From Allobosea sp. CS1GBMeth4 (GTDB lineage: Bacteria; Pseudomonadota; Alphaproteobacteria; Rhizobiales; Beijerinckiaceae): DNA of 64,000 bases. A program made the position numbers and the translations under genes. Numbering within the stretch: the stretch's first letter is position 1; each line of letters starts with the position of its first letter. Location of the stretch: assembly GCF_900185715.1 (NCBI RefSeq), contig NZ_FYAS01000002.1, positions 1-64,000 on the forward strand, given 5' to 3'. This document shows, in pieces, positions 26,932 through 35,245 of the stretch. Under the pieces are notes generated by a model, which ran no database searches, was not told the origin of the DNA, and was given only the letters and a program-made list of their open reading frames with translations.

Positions 26932-27462
26932 TCAGTCAAAAGCCGCGATGATGGTCTCGATCGGCAAAAACAGGGTCAGGCCGTTGTCCGGGTAGGGGAT
27001 GAACTCGGCACAATGCATGTAGAAGCGCTTGGCGGCCTCATCCTTGGCATGCACCAGCGCCGCGCCGATGCCAATGGTCCGAGACGCGACCGCGATACGG
27101 CGCAGTGCGTCCGATAGAAGGTCGGCACCGAGGCCCTTGCCCGCATATCGCCGATCCACGGCGAGCCGGCCGATCACCGAGACAGGTATCGTGTCCGGGG
27201 GGTTGCGCCGGAGTCTACCGGGCACGGCCTTGCGTTCGATCGCCCCCGCCGAGATGCAAAAGTATGCGACTACGATCTTGCCTTCGCAGACCACATAGGT
27301 GCGCGAGAAGCGGCTTTCGTTCTCGACGGCTCGATTGCGCAACCAGTCGTTCAAGGTTTGATCGCCGCAGTCGAAGATTGAAAGATCGTGCGCTGCGGCA
27401 AGCGGGGCGGGCGCAGACAGCCGAGACGATGCCGGTTCCGGCTCGTTCTCTACTTCTGCCAT
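26932..27462 (-). CDS. GNAT-type toxin of a TacAT-like toxin-antitoxin pair
   Basis: 176 residues from the ATG at 27462, chosen because it gives the usual toxin length and a short 13-base overlap with the antitoxin gene. GNAT features are VVAYFCISAGAIERK, the acetyl-CoA-binding region VSVIGRLAVDRRYAGKGLGADLLSDAL (R-x-x-G-x-G) and HAKDEAAKRFYMHCAEFIPYP. TacT-type toxins acetylate the amino acid on charged tRNAs and stop translation; the family role is established, but this protein's target is inferred. The antitoxin gene lies directly upstream, the normal order. Base composition is less GC-rich than the neighbours, as expected for a mobile module. Confidence 0.9.
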   Translation of the reverse strand: MAEVENEPEPASSRLSAPAPLAAAHDLSIFDCGDQTLNDWLRNRAVENESRFSRTYVVCEGKIVVAYFCISAGAIERKAVPGRLRRNPPDTIPVSVIGRLAVDRRYAGKGLGADLLSDALRRIAVASRTIGIGAALVHAKDEAAKRFYMHCAEFIPYPDNGLTLFLPIETIIAAFD

Positions 27463-27785
27463 GCCGGAACCCGGCGCAGCAGTGATCGCAGTCTCGGGCC
27501 CGGCGCCGGCGGATTGTCGAGCGCGCCCGTGAAGGCTTCGTACTGGTCGGCATCCAGGGCGAAGAGCCGCTGGTCCAGCAAGACATCGATCGCCTCGCGG
27601 CGAGCGCTCTCGATCATGAACTCGGTGCGCGTCTTGCCGAGAACCGCTGCGGCGTCGTCGATCAGCTGCCGCGTATGGGCCTCTATTCGGACATTGATGC
27701 TGCCTTTGCCCCTGGAGACGCGTGGGCGCTCCGCCGTCGCAACGGCGGCCGGCCCTCGAGGCTGCGATGTGCGGGTCTTCGGCAT
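27450..27785 (-). CDS. DUF1778 (TacA-like) antitoxin
   Basis: 111 residues. After a disordered basic N-terminus comes a ribbon-helix-helix region (GSINVRIEAHTRQLIDDAAAVLGKTRTEFMIESARREA) characteristic of DUF1778 antitoxins. The C-terminal toxin-binding tail is FALDADQYEAFTGALDNPPAP, which matches the family's FxLdxexweaFxxxLdxPp pattern. It neutralises the GNAT toxin encoded next and, bound to it, represses the operon. The two genes overlap by 13 bases. Its promoter lies in the region shared with the HxlR gene. Confidence 0.93.
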   Translation of the reverse strand: MPKTRTSQPRGPAAVATAERPRVSRGKGSINVRIEAHTRQLIDDAAAVLGKTRTEFMIESARREAIDVLLDQRLFALDADQYEAFTGALDNPPAPGPRLRSLLRRVPAWQK

Positions 27786-27885
27786 GGCCCTGAAGATGGG
27801 GCGCTGTAACTACAACGTCAATGCAGCTCTCTGTCGATGTCCTGGCCCGGCTGCCGGCGCATCGACGAAAGTGCAGCGCGGCCAA

Positions 27886-27910
27886 AGTTACTTGCAAAAC
27901 GATAGTTACT
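27886..27910. promoter_or_regulatory. Direct-repeat operator candidate upstream of the HxlR gene
   Basis: Two copies of AGTTACT lie at 27886-27892 and 27904-27910, 18 bases apart (under two helical turns), just upstream of the HxlR start at 27930. HxlR-type regulators often bind such paired words at their own promoters. The same region also lies upstream of the leftward toxin-antitoxin operon. Confidence 0.5.
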
Positions 27911-27929
27911 GCGCTAGCGAGCCCGGGCC

Positions 27930-28445
27930 ATGCAGCCCAAGCTCGCTCCGCTCGCCGAATGCCCCTGCGCCCGCGCGGTCGAGACCGTCGGCGAGTGGTG
28001 GAGCATCCTGATCCTGCGCGACGCGCTGCAGGGCTTCACCCGCTTCGACGAGTTCCAGCGCAGCCTCGGCATCGCGCCGAACATGCTGGCGCGGCGGCTG
28101 AAGCACCTGACCGAGAGCGGCCTGTTCGAGCGGCGGCTCTATAGCGAGCGGCCGAAGCGCTACGACTACGTCCTGACCGGGAAGGGAAGGGATTTCTTCC
28201 CGGTGGTCGCGGCGCTGGTCGCCTTCGGCAATCGCCATCTCGCTCCCGAGGGGGAGGCGCTGCTGCTGGCCGAGCGCGAGACCGGGGCGCCGCTCATGCC
28301 GATCATGGTCGACGCCGCGAGCCTGCGGCCGATCACCTCCGAGAGCGTCGCCGTCGTCGCCGGGCCGCGCGCCAGCGCCGGCATGCACAGGCGCCTCGCC
28401 CTCGTCGCGGCGCGGAATGCCGCGGCCTCGACCCATCCCGATTAG
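27930..28445 (+). CDS. HxlR-family winged-helix regulator
   Basis: 171 residues. The HxlR pattern is clear: ECPCARAVETVGEWWSILILRDALQGFTRFDEFQRSLGIAPNMLARRLKHLTESGLFERR, with the near-N-terminal Cys pair (C11, C13) that can be redox-sensitive in this family, then the wing (YDYVLTGKGRDFFPV). A C-terminal tail of about 60 residues is longer than in most HxlR proteins. The stop is 9 bp from the next gene, a KAS II-like synthase, so the two are probably cotranscribed. The control region carries a direct repeat. The effector is unknown. Confidence 0.9.
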   Translation: MQPKLAPLAECPCARAVETVGEWWSILILRDALQGFTRFDEFQRSLGIAPNMLARRLKHLTESGLFERRLYSERPKRYDYVLTGKGRDFFPVVAALVAFGNRHLAPEGEALLLAERETGAPLMPIMVDAASLRPITSESVAVVAGPRASAGMHRRLALVAARNAAASTHPD

Positions 28446-28454
28446 GAGCTCGCC

Positions 28455-29720
28455 ATGCGTCGCATCGTCGTCACCGGACTCGGCGTCGTCTCGCCATTGG
28501 GCTGCGGAGCCGAACTCGCCTGGCAGCGCCTGCTCGCCGGCCGCTCGGGCCTGCGCCGCCTGCCCGACGCCGTCGCCGGGACCCTGCCGGCCAAGGTCGC
28601 GGGCCTCGTGCCGGGCAAGGCCGAGGACAATGAGGGCGGCTTCGACCCCGACGTGGCGATCGCGCCGAAGGACCAGCGCAAGATGGACCGCTTCATCCAG
28701 TTCGCGCTGGTCGCCGCCAAGGAGGCGCTGGCCCAGGCCGGCTGGCGGCCGCAGGACGAGGCGCAGCGCGAGCGCACCGCGACGGTGATCGCCTCCGGCA
28801 TCGGCGGCTTCCCGGCGATCGCCGAGGCGGTGCGGACCACCGACGAGCGCGGCGCGCGCCGGCTTTCGCCCTTCACCGTGCCGTCCTTCCTGGTCAATCT
28901 CGCTGCCGGCCATGTCTCGATCGACCATGGTTTCAAGGGGCCGATCGGCGCGCCGGTCACCGCCTGCGCGGCCGGCGTGCAGGCGATCGGCGATGCGGCC
29001 CGGATGATCCGGGCGGGCGAGGTCGACATCGCTCTCTGCGGCGGCAGCGAGGCCTGCGTCGATCTCGTCGCGCTCGGCGGCTTCGCCGCGGCGCGGGCGC
29101 TGTCGACCGGCTTCAACGACGAGCCGGAAAAGGCCTCCCGCCCGTTCGATCGCGACCGCGACGGCTTCGTCATGGGCGAGGGCGCCGGGATCCTGGTGAT
29201 CGAGTCGCTGGAGCATGCGCAGGCGCGCGGCGCGACGATTCTCGCCGAACTGACCGGCTATGGCACCAGCGCCGACGCCTACCACATCACCTCCGGGCCC
29301 GAGGATGGCTCGGGCGCGCGCCGTGCCATGGAGACGGCGCTGAAGCAGGCGGGCCTGAAACCCGGCGAGGTGACCCATCTCAACGCGCATTCGACCTCGA
29401 CGCCAGTCGGCGACCGCGGCGAGCTCGCCGCGGTCAAGGCGGTGTTCGGCAGCGATGGCGGCATCGCGATCAGCGCCACGAAGGCCGCGACCGGCCATCT
29501 GCTCGGCGCGGCCGGCGGGCTGGAGGCGGTGTTCACGGTCCTCGCCCTGCGCGACCAGATCGCGCCGCCGACGCTCAATCTCGAGAATCCGGACGAGGAG
29601 GCGGCCGGGCTCGACCTGGTGGCGAAGGCGGCACGCCCGCTGGCGATGGAATACGCGATCTCGAACGGCTTCGGCTTCGGCGGCGTCAATGCCAGCGTGG
29701 TGTTCAAGCGCTGGGCCTGA
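28455..29720 (+). CDS. Beta-ketoacyl-ACP synthase II (FabF-type), stand-alone
   Basis: 421 residues, close to the length of FabF. The condensing-enzyme triad is complete: C171 in VTACAAGVQAIG, H312 in HLNAHSTSTPVGD and H348 in KAATGHLLGAAGG. The usual NAHGTST is NAHSTST here. It extends acyl-ACP with malonyl-ACP in fatty-acid synthesis. There is no fabG, acpP or fabD next to it, unlike the housekeeping locus. Its close spacing after an HxlR gene (9 bp, ribosome site GGAG inside the gap) suggests a specialised, regulated copy. The true housekeeping FabF cannot be excluded, since alphaproteobacteria vary in fab gene order. Confidence 0.9.
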   Translation: MRRIVVTGLGVVSPLGCGAELAWQRLLAGRSGLRRLPDAVAGTLPAKVAGLVPGKAEDNEGGFDPDVAIAPKDQRKMDRFIQFALVAAKEALAQAGWRPQDEAQRERTATVIASGIGGFPAIAEAVRTTDERGARRLSPFTVPSFLVNLAAGHVSIDHGFKGPIGAPVTACAAGVQAIGDAARMIRAGEVDIALCGGSEACVDLVALGGFAAARALSTGFNDEPEKASRPFDRDRDGFVMGEGAGILVIESLEHAQARGATILAELTGYGTSADAYHITSGPEDGSGARRAMETALKQAGLKPGEVTHLNAHSTSTPVGDRGELAAVKAVFGSDGGIAISATKAATGHLLGAAGGLEAVFTVLALRDQIAPPTLNLENPDEEAAGLDLVAKAARPLAMEYAISNGFGFGGVNASVVFKRWA

Positions 29721-29752
29721 GCGACCTTTGGAGCCTGTCGGGAAAACGCGGC

Positions 29753-29775
29753 TCGTCCCAGGCGACCGGAGGGAG
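29753..29775. repeat. Partial copy of the CGTCCC intergenic element
   Basis: The sequence CGTCCCAGGCGACCGGAGGG matches the left arm of the larger element at 35047-35150 with only two differences. No right arm follows, because the reductase gene ends right after, so it is a half or decayed copy. Confidence 0.6.
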
Positions 29776-29777
29776 CC

Positions 29778-30767
29778 TCACAGCGTCACCACGACCTTGC
29801 CGAACTGCTCGTTCGATTCGAGGTAGCGATGCGCCAAGACGATCTCCTCGAACGGGAAGATGCGGGCGATGACCGGCTTCAGGGAGCCGTCGCCGAGACC
29901 GTCGAGGATGAAGGCCTTGGCGGCGGCGAGGCGCGCGGCGTCGCCGGTGATCTCGTGGACGAGAAAGCCGCGTAGCACCAGACTCTTGCGGAGCACGTCG
30001 AACAGCGGGAAGGGCGTCGCCTCCCGGCTCTGGCCGCCATAGTTGATCAGCGTGCCGCCGCGCGCCATCGCGGCGGTCAACGGCAGGAAGGCCGGGCCGC
30101 CGACCGCGTCGAGCACCACGCGAATGCCGGCCTCACCGGCGATCTCCTTCAGCCGCGCTTCGATATCGTCCTCGCTCGATGCGACGACCTGGGCGGCACC
30201 GGCCTCGCGCAGCGCCTGCGCCTTGCGCGAGGTCCGCGTCACCGCGATCGGGATCGCGCCGATCCGGTTGGCGATCTGGATCGCAGCGAGGCCGACGCTG
30301 CTCGATGCAGCGGTGATCACGACGTGCTCGCCCTGCTCGAGCCCGGCGATGTCGATCAGCGCGCCATAGGCGGTGAGATACTGCATCCAGCTCGCCGCGG
30401 CCGCCTCCCAGCCGAGCGTCGGCGGGTGCTTGACCGCCAATTCGGCGGGAACGGTGACGAGTTCGCCATGCACCGGCCAGCGCCGCATCGAGCGCGGCGG
30501 CACCAGGCTGACGGCGTCGCCTGGAGAGACGCAGTCGACCTCGGCGCCGACGCTTTCGACGAGGCCGGCAGTTTCGAGGCCGATGCCGGAGGGAAACTGC
30601 GCCTGCTCGATATAGCTCCCTGCGCGGAACAGGGCCTCGGCCCGGTTGAGGCCGAGCGCCCTGGTCCGGATGCGGACCTCGCCGGGGCCGGGCGGCGGGG
30701 CGTCGATATCCTCGATCCTCAGGACTTCGGGGCCGCCATGGCGGTGAAAACGGATCGTGCGGGCCAT
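29778..30767 (-). CDS. Zinc-independent MDR reductase (quinone oxidoreductase-like)
   Basis: 329 residues of the medium-chain dehydrogenase/reductase superfamily. The catalytic-fold start is RFHRHGGPEVLRIEDI, then PGPGEVRIRTRALGLNRAEALFRAG, GIGLETAGLVESVGAEV and the NADPH-binding Rossmann block VVITAASSSVGLAAIQIANRIGA. The Cys/His ligands of zinc alcohol dehydrogenases are absent, so it is a QOR- or enoyl-reductase-type NADPH enzyme. It is divergent from a LysR-type regulator 100 bp away, the usual sign of control by that regulator. The substrate (quinone, enone or aldehyde) cannot be read from the sequence. Confidence 0.88.
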   Translation of the reverse strand: MARTIRFHRHGGPEVLRIEDIDAPPPGPGEVRIRTRALGLNRAEALFRAGSYIEQAQFPSGIGLETAGLVESVGAEVDCVSPGDAVSLVPPRSMRRWPVHGELVTVPAELAVKHPPTLGWEAAAASWMQYLTAYGALIDIAGLEQGEHVVITAASSSVGLAAIQIANRIGAIPIAVTRTSRKAQALREAGAAQVVASSEDDIEARLKEIAGEAGIRVVLDAVGGPAFLPLTAAMARGGTLINYGGQSREATPFPLFDVLRKSLVLRGFLVHEITGDAARLAAAKAFILDGLGDGSLKPVIARIFPFEEIVLAHRYLESNEQFGKVVVTL

Positions 30768-30867
30768 GCTCGAAACTCCAAAACGAAGGGGATGAATGAG
30801 CTATGGCTGCGCGCCTCCCTGCGATAAATTGCGCTCCGTCACCGATAATCGGAACCATTGATTTCGA

Positions 30868-31767
30868 ATGATGGACCGCCTCACCAGCATGGCCGTCTTC
30901 GTCAGGGCGGTCGATCTCGGCTCCTTCGTGGCGGCCGCGGCCGAACTCGGCCTGTCGGCGCCGATGGTCGGCAAGCATGTCCGCTTCCTGGAGGAGCGCC
31001 TCGGCCTGCGCCTGCTCAACCGCACGACGCGGCGCCAAAGCCTGACCGAGTTCGGCCGCGCCTATTACGAGCGCTGCCGGAGCGTGCTCGCCGAGGCCGA
31101 GGCGGCGGACGCGCTTGCCGCCGACCAGCTGGGCGAGCCGCGCGGCCGATTGCGGGTGGCGCTGCCGGTGCTGTTCGGGCGGCACTGCGTCTTGCCGATC
31201 CTGCTCGATCTGGCGCGCCGCCACCCGCAGCTGGAGCTCGATCTTTCCTTCGCCGACGGATTCGTCGATCTCGCCGAGGGCGGCCACGATCTCGCCGTCC
31301 GCACCGGCGACCTGCACGACGCCGCCCACCTCGTGACGCGCCGCCTCGCGCGCCAGCGCATGGTCGTCTGCGCCGCGCCGTCCTATCTCGAGCGCCATGG
31401 CCGCCCGGCGGAGCTTGCCGATCTCGCTGATCACGACGCGGTGGTCTATCGCCGCTCCGGCCGCGTGCGGCCCTGGTTGTTCCCCCGCGATAGCGGGCCG
31501 CCGGCCGAACTCATGCCGCGCCACCGGCTGCGGCTCGACGATCTCGGGGCGATCGCCGATGCGGCGGCATTCGGGACGGGCCTGGCCTGGCTGCCGTCAT
31601 GGCTGGTGCGCGGGCGGATTCGATCCGGGGAGTTGGTCGAGCTGCTGCCGGAGGAAGGGCGGCTGCCCTATGACGTGCACGCGCTCTGGCTGCAGACGCC
31701 GCATCTGCCGCCGAAGATGCGCGTCGCGATCGACGCGCTGGCGGCGGAGCTGCCGGGGCTGATGTGA
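30868..31767 (+). CDS. LysR-family regulator beside the MDR reductase
   Basis: 299 residues. The N-terminal HTH (MAVFVRAVDLGSFVAAAAELGLSAPMVGKHVRFLEERLGLRLLNRTTRRQSLTEFG) is of the LysR subgroup that usually governs an adjacent oxidoreductase. The substrate-binding part begins at about residue 90 (GRLRVALPVLFGRHCVLPIL) and shows DLAVRTGDL. It begins 100 bp from the start of the divergent reductase. Two ATGs in tandem (30868 and 30871) are equivalent starts. It probably activates or represses the reductase in response to a small electrophile; the effector is unknown. Confidence 0.92.
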   Translation: MMDRLTSMAVFVRAVDLGSFVAAAAELGLSAPMVGKHVRFLEERLGLRLLNRTTRRQSLTEFGRAYYERCRSVLAEAEAADALAADQLGEPRGRLRVALPVLFGRHCVLPILLDLARRHPQLELDLSFADGFVDLAEGGHDLAVRTGDLHDAAHLVTRRLARQRMVVCAAPSYLERHGRPAELADLADHDAVVYRRSGRVRPWLFPRDSGPPAELMPRHRLRLDDLGAIADAAAFGTGLAWLPSWLVRGRIRSGELVELLPEEGRLPYDVHALWLQTPHLPPKMRVAIDALAAELPGLM

Positions 31768-31793
31768 GGCACTTGTGCAATAAGAAGAAGAGA

Positions 31794-31809
31794 CTAGTTA
31801 TCTGACTAG
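31794..31809. promoter_or_regulatory. Operator candidate of the Phd/VapC module
   Basis: The dyad CTAGT-TATCTG-ACTAG lies 24 bp before the antitoxin start, in AT-rich sequence between the LysR gene and the module. It fits an autoregulatory site for a Phd/VapC complex. Confidence 0.5.
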
Positions 31810-31833
31810 GCTGGTTCGCACGTGGAGAGACGA

Positions 31834-32091
31834 ATGAAAAGCTGGCCGGTGCAGGATGCGAAGGCGCGCTTCAGCGAGTTGCTCGAGACCTGTCTCAAGG
31901 AAGGTCCCCAGATTGTCAGCAAGCGAGGAGCCGACGCGGCGGTTCTGGTCCCACTGAAGGAGTGGGAGCGACTTCGGCGCAATGCGAAGCCGACACTGAA
32001 GGAATTGCTGCTCGCAGATGAGGCCCGCGTCGATCTGGATTTGCCCAGGCGCGGTCGACTCCGCCGGCGCGAGGCGGGGGAGCTCGGGTGA
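31834..32091 (+). CDS. Phd/YefM-type antitoxin
   Basis: 85 residues from the ATG at 31834; a GTG 12 bases upstream is the alternative. The Phd/YefM fold is shown by MKSWPVQDAKARFSELLETCLKEGPQIVSKRGADAAVLVPLKEWERL, and the C-terminal toxin-binding tail is basic (DLPRRGRLRRREAGELG). The next gene, a PIN toxin, begins three bases after the stop. The antitoxin is expected to block the RNase and, as a complex, repress the promoter carrying the dyad at 31794-31809. Confidence 0.92.
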   Translation: MKSWPVQDAKARFSELLETCLKEGPQIVSKRGADAAVLVPLKEWERLRRNAKPTLKELLLADEARVDLDLPRRGRLRRREAGELG

Positions 32092-32094
32092 CGC

Positions 32095-32502
32095 ATGTAC
32101 CTCCTCGATACCAATGTCGTCTCCGAATTGCGACGGCCGCGGCCACATGGCGCCGTGCTGGCTTGGTTGGAAGGCGTGGCGGATGCCGATCTTTATCTCT
32201 CTGCTGTCAGCGTGGGAGAGATACAGGCGGGTATCGAGTTGACCCGCGAGCAGGACGCTGCAAAGGCAGCGGAAATCGAGGCTTGGTTAGAGCAGGTCGC
32301 GCAAACCTATAATATCCTCGACATGAATGCCGATGTCTTTCGTGCTTGGGCCAAGCTGATGCACCGAAAGTCAGACGAGATCATCGAGGATGCGATGATC
32401 GCAGCAACCGCCGCCGTTCACGGCTTGACGGTGGTCACGCGCAATATCCGAGATTTCGAGGGGCTGAACGTTCCTCTCCTCAACCCGTTTTCAGCCGCCT
32501 GA
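32095..32502 (+). CDS. vapC: VapC/FitB-type PIN RNase toxin
   Basis: 135 residues, the standard size. All four acidic PIN residues are visible: D5 in YLLDTNVVSEL, E42 in SVGEIQAGI, D99 in IIEDAMIAATA and D120 in TRNIRDFEGL. The DTNVVSE start and TRNxxDF end match the FitB-like branch. These toxins cut RNA in a Mg2+-dependent way; substrate choice is not readable. It directly follows its antitoxin gene and converges on pccB. Confidence 0.95.
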   Translation: MYLLDTNVVSELRRPRPHGAVLAWLEGVADADLYLSAVSVGEIQAGIELTREQDAAKAAEIEAWLEQVAQTYNILDMNADVFRAWAKLMHRKSDEIIEDAMIAATAAVHGLTVVTRNIRDFEGLNVPLLNPFSAA

Positions 32503-32606
32503 GCGATGGGCAGCTTGACATGGAACCGATCGGATTGATCGGGATGCGAAGGGCCGGTCGAAGTGCGCTGCCTCTCGGGTCAGGCTGCGCGCGTCATCAG
32601 GAATTG

Positions 32607-32630
32607 TGCAGTTTCGCCGGCTAAACTGCA
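32607..32630. terminator. Hairpin between vapC and pccB
   Basis: Arms TGCAGTTT and AAACTGCA enclose an 8-base loop, 105 bp after vapC and 25 bp after the pccB stop. There is no T-run on either strand, so intrinsic termination is uncertain. Confidence 0.4.
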
Positions 32631-32654
32631 GTCCCGCGCGGGGAAAGCCCGCAA

Positions 32655-34184
32655 CTACAGCGGAATATTGTCGTGCTTGCGCCACGGCCGCTCGACCGAC
32701 TTCGTCCGCAGCATCGCCAGTGCCCGCGCGATGCGGCGGCGGGTCGAGTGCGGCATGATCACCTCGTCGATATAGCCGCGCTCGGCCGCGACGAAGGGGG
32801 ACATGAAGCGGTCCTCGTACTCCTTGGTCTGGCGCGCGATCGTCTCGGCATCACCGCCGCGGAAGATGATCTCGACCGCGCCCTTGGCGCCCATCACCGC
32901 GATCTGCGCCGTCGGCCAGGCATAGTTGACGTCGGCGCCGATATGCTTCGATGCCATGACGTCATAGGCGCCGCCGAAGGCCTTGCGGGTGATGATCGTG
33001 ACCAGCGGCACGGTGCATTCGCTATAGGCGAAGAGCAGCTTGGCGCCGTGCTTGATCAGACCGCCATATTCCTGCGCCGTTCCGGGCAGGAAGCCGGGAA
33101 CGTCGACGAAGGTGACGATCGGGATCTCGAAGGCGTCGCAATAGCGCACGAAGCGCGCCGCCTTGCGGCTGGCGTCGGAATCGAGCACGCCGGCCAGCAC
33201 CATGGGCTGATTGGCGACGACGCCGACGGTGCGGCCCTCGATGCGGGCGAAGCCGGTGACGATGTTCTTCGCGTAGGCTTCCTGGATCTCGAAGAAATCG
33301 CCCTCGTCGACGACCTTCAGGATCAGCTCCTTGATGTCGTAGGGCTTGTTCGGATTGTCCGGGACGAGCGTGTCGAGGCTCATGTCGACGCGGTCGGGCA
33401 CGTCGAAGCTCGGCCATTCCGGCACCCCGACGGTGTTGTTGGCCGGCAGGAAGTCGATCAGCCGGCGCACCTGCAGCAGCGCCTCGACGTCGTTCTCGAA
33501 GGAGCCGTCGGCGACCGAGGACTTCGAGGTGTGGACCTTGGCGCCGCCGAGTTCTTCCGACGTCACGGTCTCGTTGGTGACAGTCTTCACCACGTCCGGG
33601 CCGGTGACGAACATGTAGGAGGTGTCGCGCACCATGAAGATGAAGTCGGTCATCGCCGGCGAGTAGACGTCGCCGCCGGCGCAGGGGCCCATGATCACCG
33701 AGATCTGCGGGATCACGCCCGAGGCCTGGACGTTCCGCTTGAAGACCTCGCCATAGCCGCCGAGCGCCGCGACGCCTTCCTGGATGCGGGCGCCGCCGGC
33801 GTCGAACAGGCCGACGATCGGCGCGCGCATCTTCAGCGCCATGTCCTGGATCTTGGTGATCTTCTGGGCGTGGGTCTCGGAGAGCGAGCCGCCGAAGACG
33901 GTGAAGTCCTTGGAGAAGACGAAGACGGTGCGGCCATTGACCGTGCCCCAGCCGGTGACGACGCCGTCGCCGGGGATCTTCTCGGCCTTGTCCATGCCGA
34001 AATCGACGCAGCGATGCTGCACGAACATGTCGAACTCCTCGAAGGAGTCCTTGTCCAGCAGGAGCTCGATGCGCTCGCGGGCCGTCAGCTTGCCGCGCTT
34101 GTGCTGCGCCTCGATCCGGCGCTCACCGCCGCCCTGACGCGCGCCTGCGCGCCGGCCTTCGAGCTGTTCGAGAATGTCCTTCAT
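32655..34184 (-). CDS. pccB: Acyl-CoA (propionyl-CoA) carboxylase beta subunit
   Basis: 509 residues, the expected size for PccB. It transfers carboxyl from biotin to propionyl-CoA, giving methylmalonyl-CoA. The two carboxyltransferase halves are clear: [21 protein letters not shown] in the first, and [21 protein letters not shown], then [22 protein letters not shown] in the second. The glycine-rich oxyanion pairs lie in these blocks. The start [20 protein letters not shown] is typical. The biotin-carrying alpha subunit gene is not adjacent; downstream lies the convergent vapBC pair. pccA must be elsewhere or have been separated by the accessory insert. Confidence 0.93.
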   Translation of the reverse strand: MKDILEQLEGRRAGARQGGGERRIEAQHKRGKLTARERIELLLDKDSFEEFDMFVQHRCVDFGMDKAEKIPGDGVVTGWGTVNGRTVFVFSKDFTVFGGSLSETHAQKITKIQDMALKMRAPIVGLFDAGGARIQEGVAALGGYGEVFKRNVQASGVIPQISVIMGPCAGGDVYSPAMTDFIFMVRDTSYMFVTGPDVVKTVTNETVTSEELGGAKVHTSKSSVADGSFENDVEALLQVRRLIDFLPANNTVGVPEWPSFDVPDRVDMSLDTLVPDNPNKPYDIKELILKVVDEGDFFEIQEAYAKNIVTGFARIEGRTVGVVANQPMVLAGVLDSDASRKAARFVRYCDAFEIPIVTFVDVPGFLPGTAQEYGGLIKHGAKLLFAYSECTVPLVTIITRKAFGGAYDVMASKHIGADVNYAWPTAQIAVMGAKGAVEIIFRGGDAETIARQTKEYEDRFMSPFVAAERGYIDEVIMPHSTRRRIARALAMLRTKSVERPWRKHDNIPL

Positions 34185-34332
34185 GGAGCCCCCGCGAGCC
34201 GAACGATGTGGCTTTCCGGATTAAGCGCGGAAGGCCGGACTGTCCATCGCGCGCGCCTGCGGCTTTGGTGCAAGGCGGGCTGCGCGGGTCTGCCCGGCGA
34301 ACGCAGCCGCGACGGGACCGCTTGCACGTCAG

Positions 34333-34348
34333 ATAAGTGTATGCTTAT
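34333..34348. promoter_or_regulatory. ArsR-type operator candidate
   Basis: The dyad ATAAG-TGTATG-CTTAT lies 13 bp before the ArsR start. ArsR-family repressors commonly bind AT-rich 12-2-12 or shorter dyads here. The site would overlap the promoter. Confidence 0.55.
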
Positions 34349-34360
34349 GTTTATTCCGTG

Positions 34361-34672
34361 ATGGAACAGGACATCTTCAGGGCGCTGGCCGACCCGACCC
34401 GCCGGACGATCTTCGAGAAGCTGGCGGCCGGCGGCATGAACGCCAGCGCCCTGCGCGAGGGCATGGCGATCAGCCAGCCGGCGATGTCGCAGCACCTCGC
34501 CGTGCTGCGCCAGGCCGGGCTGGTGCGGGAGGAGCGGCAGGGGCGCTTCATCAACTACGAGGTCGATCCGGACGGGCTCGCCCTGATCGCGCACTGGCTG
34601 GCGAAATACCGCGCCTACTGGCCGGCGCGGATCGACGCCCTCAAGGATCTGCTGCGGGACATGGACCAATGA
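34361..34672 (+). CDS. ArsR-family regulator paired with an SRPBCC protein
   Basis: 103 residues from the ATG at 34361 (MEQDIFRALADPTRRTIFEKLAAGGMNASAL). It has the ArsR winged HTH (ISQPAMSQHLAVLRQAGLVREERQGRFINYEVDP) and no cysteine-based metal site. This metal-less subgroup typically precedes a gene for an SRPBCC (AHSA1-like) ligand-binding protein, as here, with an ATGA overlap. The dyad at 34333-34348 suggests autorepression. The inducing ligand is unknown. Confidence 0.92.
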   Translation: MEQDIFRALADPTRRTIFEKLAAGGMNASALREGMAISQPAMSQHLAVLRQAGLVREERQGRFINYEVDPDGLALIAHWLAKYRAYWPARIDALKDLLRDMDQ

Positions 34673-35013
34673 GCGAGAGCGACACGCAGGATCCGACCAG
34701 GCAACTGGTCTTCGAATACCAGCTCGATGCGCCGCCCGAGAAGGTCTGGCGGGCGCTCAGCATTCCGGCCTTCCGCGAGCGCTGGCTGCCGGCGCGGGCC
34801 GAGGCGCTCTCCGCCGTGCCGGGCGAGGAGGTGCGCTACCGGCTGAGGGAGGAGGAGCCGCCCTTCCTCGAAAGCGTCGTGACCTTCCGGCTTGCGCCGA
34901 GCGAGGGCGGGACGGAATTGCGGATCATCCATGGCCTCACCGATGCGAGGCTCGCCGAGCAGCGGCCGCCGCCTGCGAACAGCAATCAGCCGCTTATGGC
35001 ACGCGCGGCTTGA
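34669..35013 (+). CDS. SRPBCC (AHSA1-like) ligand-binding protein
   Basis: 114 residues overlapping the ArsR gene by 4 bases. LVFEYQLDAPPEKVWRALSIPAFRERWLP is the classic AHSA1/SRPBCC opening and ESVVTFRLAPSEGGTELRIIHG the later strands. It is somewhat short (usual 130-150), and the C-terminal helix that closes the cavity is brief (ARLAEQRPPPANSNQPLMARAA), so it may be truncated. Probably the effector or stress partner of the ArsR regulator; no catalytic function is assigned. Confidence 0.85.
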   Translation: MSESDTQDPTRQLVFEYQLDAPPEKVWRALSIPAFRERWLPARAEALSAVPGEEVRYRLREEEPPFLESVVTFRLAPSEGGTELRIIHGLTDARLAEQRPPPANSNQPLMARAA

Positions 35014-35046
35014 AATGATTCGGGGGCTTTCTCGGAAGCGGCGCGG

Positions 35047-35150
35047 GTCGTCCCGGGCAACCGGAGGGAGATCCGGGGCCATTCCTGAACCTCGTTCGGG
35101 AAGGCTCAGGGAGGGACCCCGGATCTCGGCTGCGCACCGTCCGGGATGAC
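35047..35150. repeat. Nested palindromic intergenic element
   Basis: Three concentric arm pairs are visible. The outer pair is GTCGTCCCGGGC/GTCCGGGATGAC (two mismatches), the middle pair GAGATCCGGGG/CCCCGGATCTC is perfect (11 bp), and the inner pair is TTCCTGAAC/GTTCGGGAA. The layout suggests a mobile-like repeat unit. The left arm recurs at 29753-29775. It fills the gap between the SRPBCC gene and clpP. Confidence 0.75.
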
Positions 35151-35245
35151 ACGGTGATTGATGGCGAGGGCTCGGGAGTGTCCTGAGCGGGGGCCCCTCG
35201 CACCCGAACTAGGTCTACAAGCCTTCAGAACCGAGGAGGTCGTCG

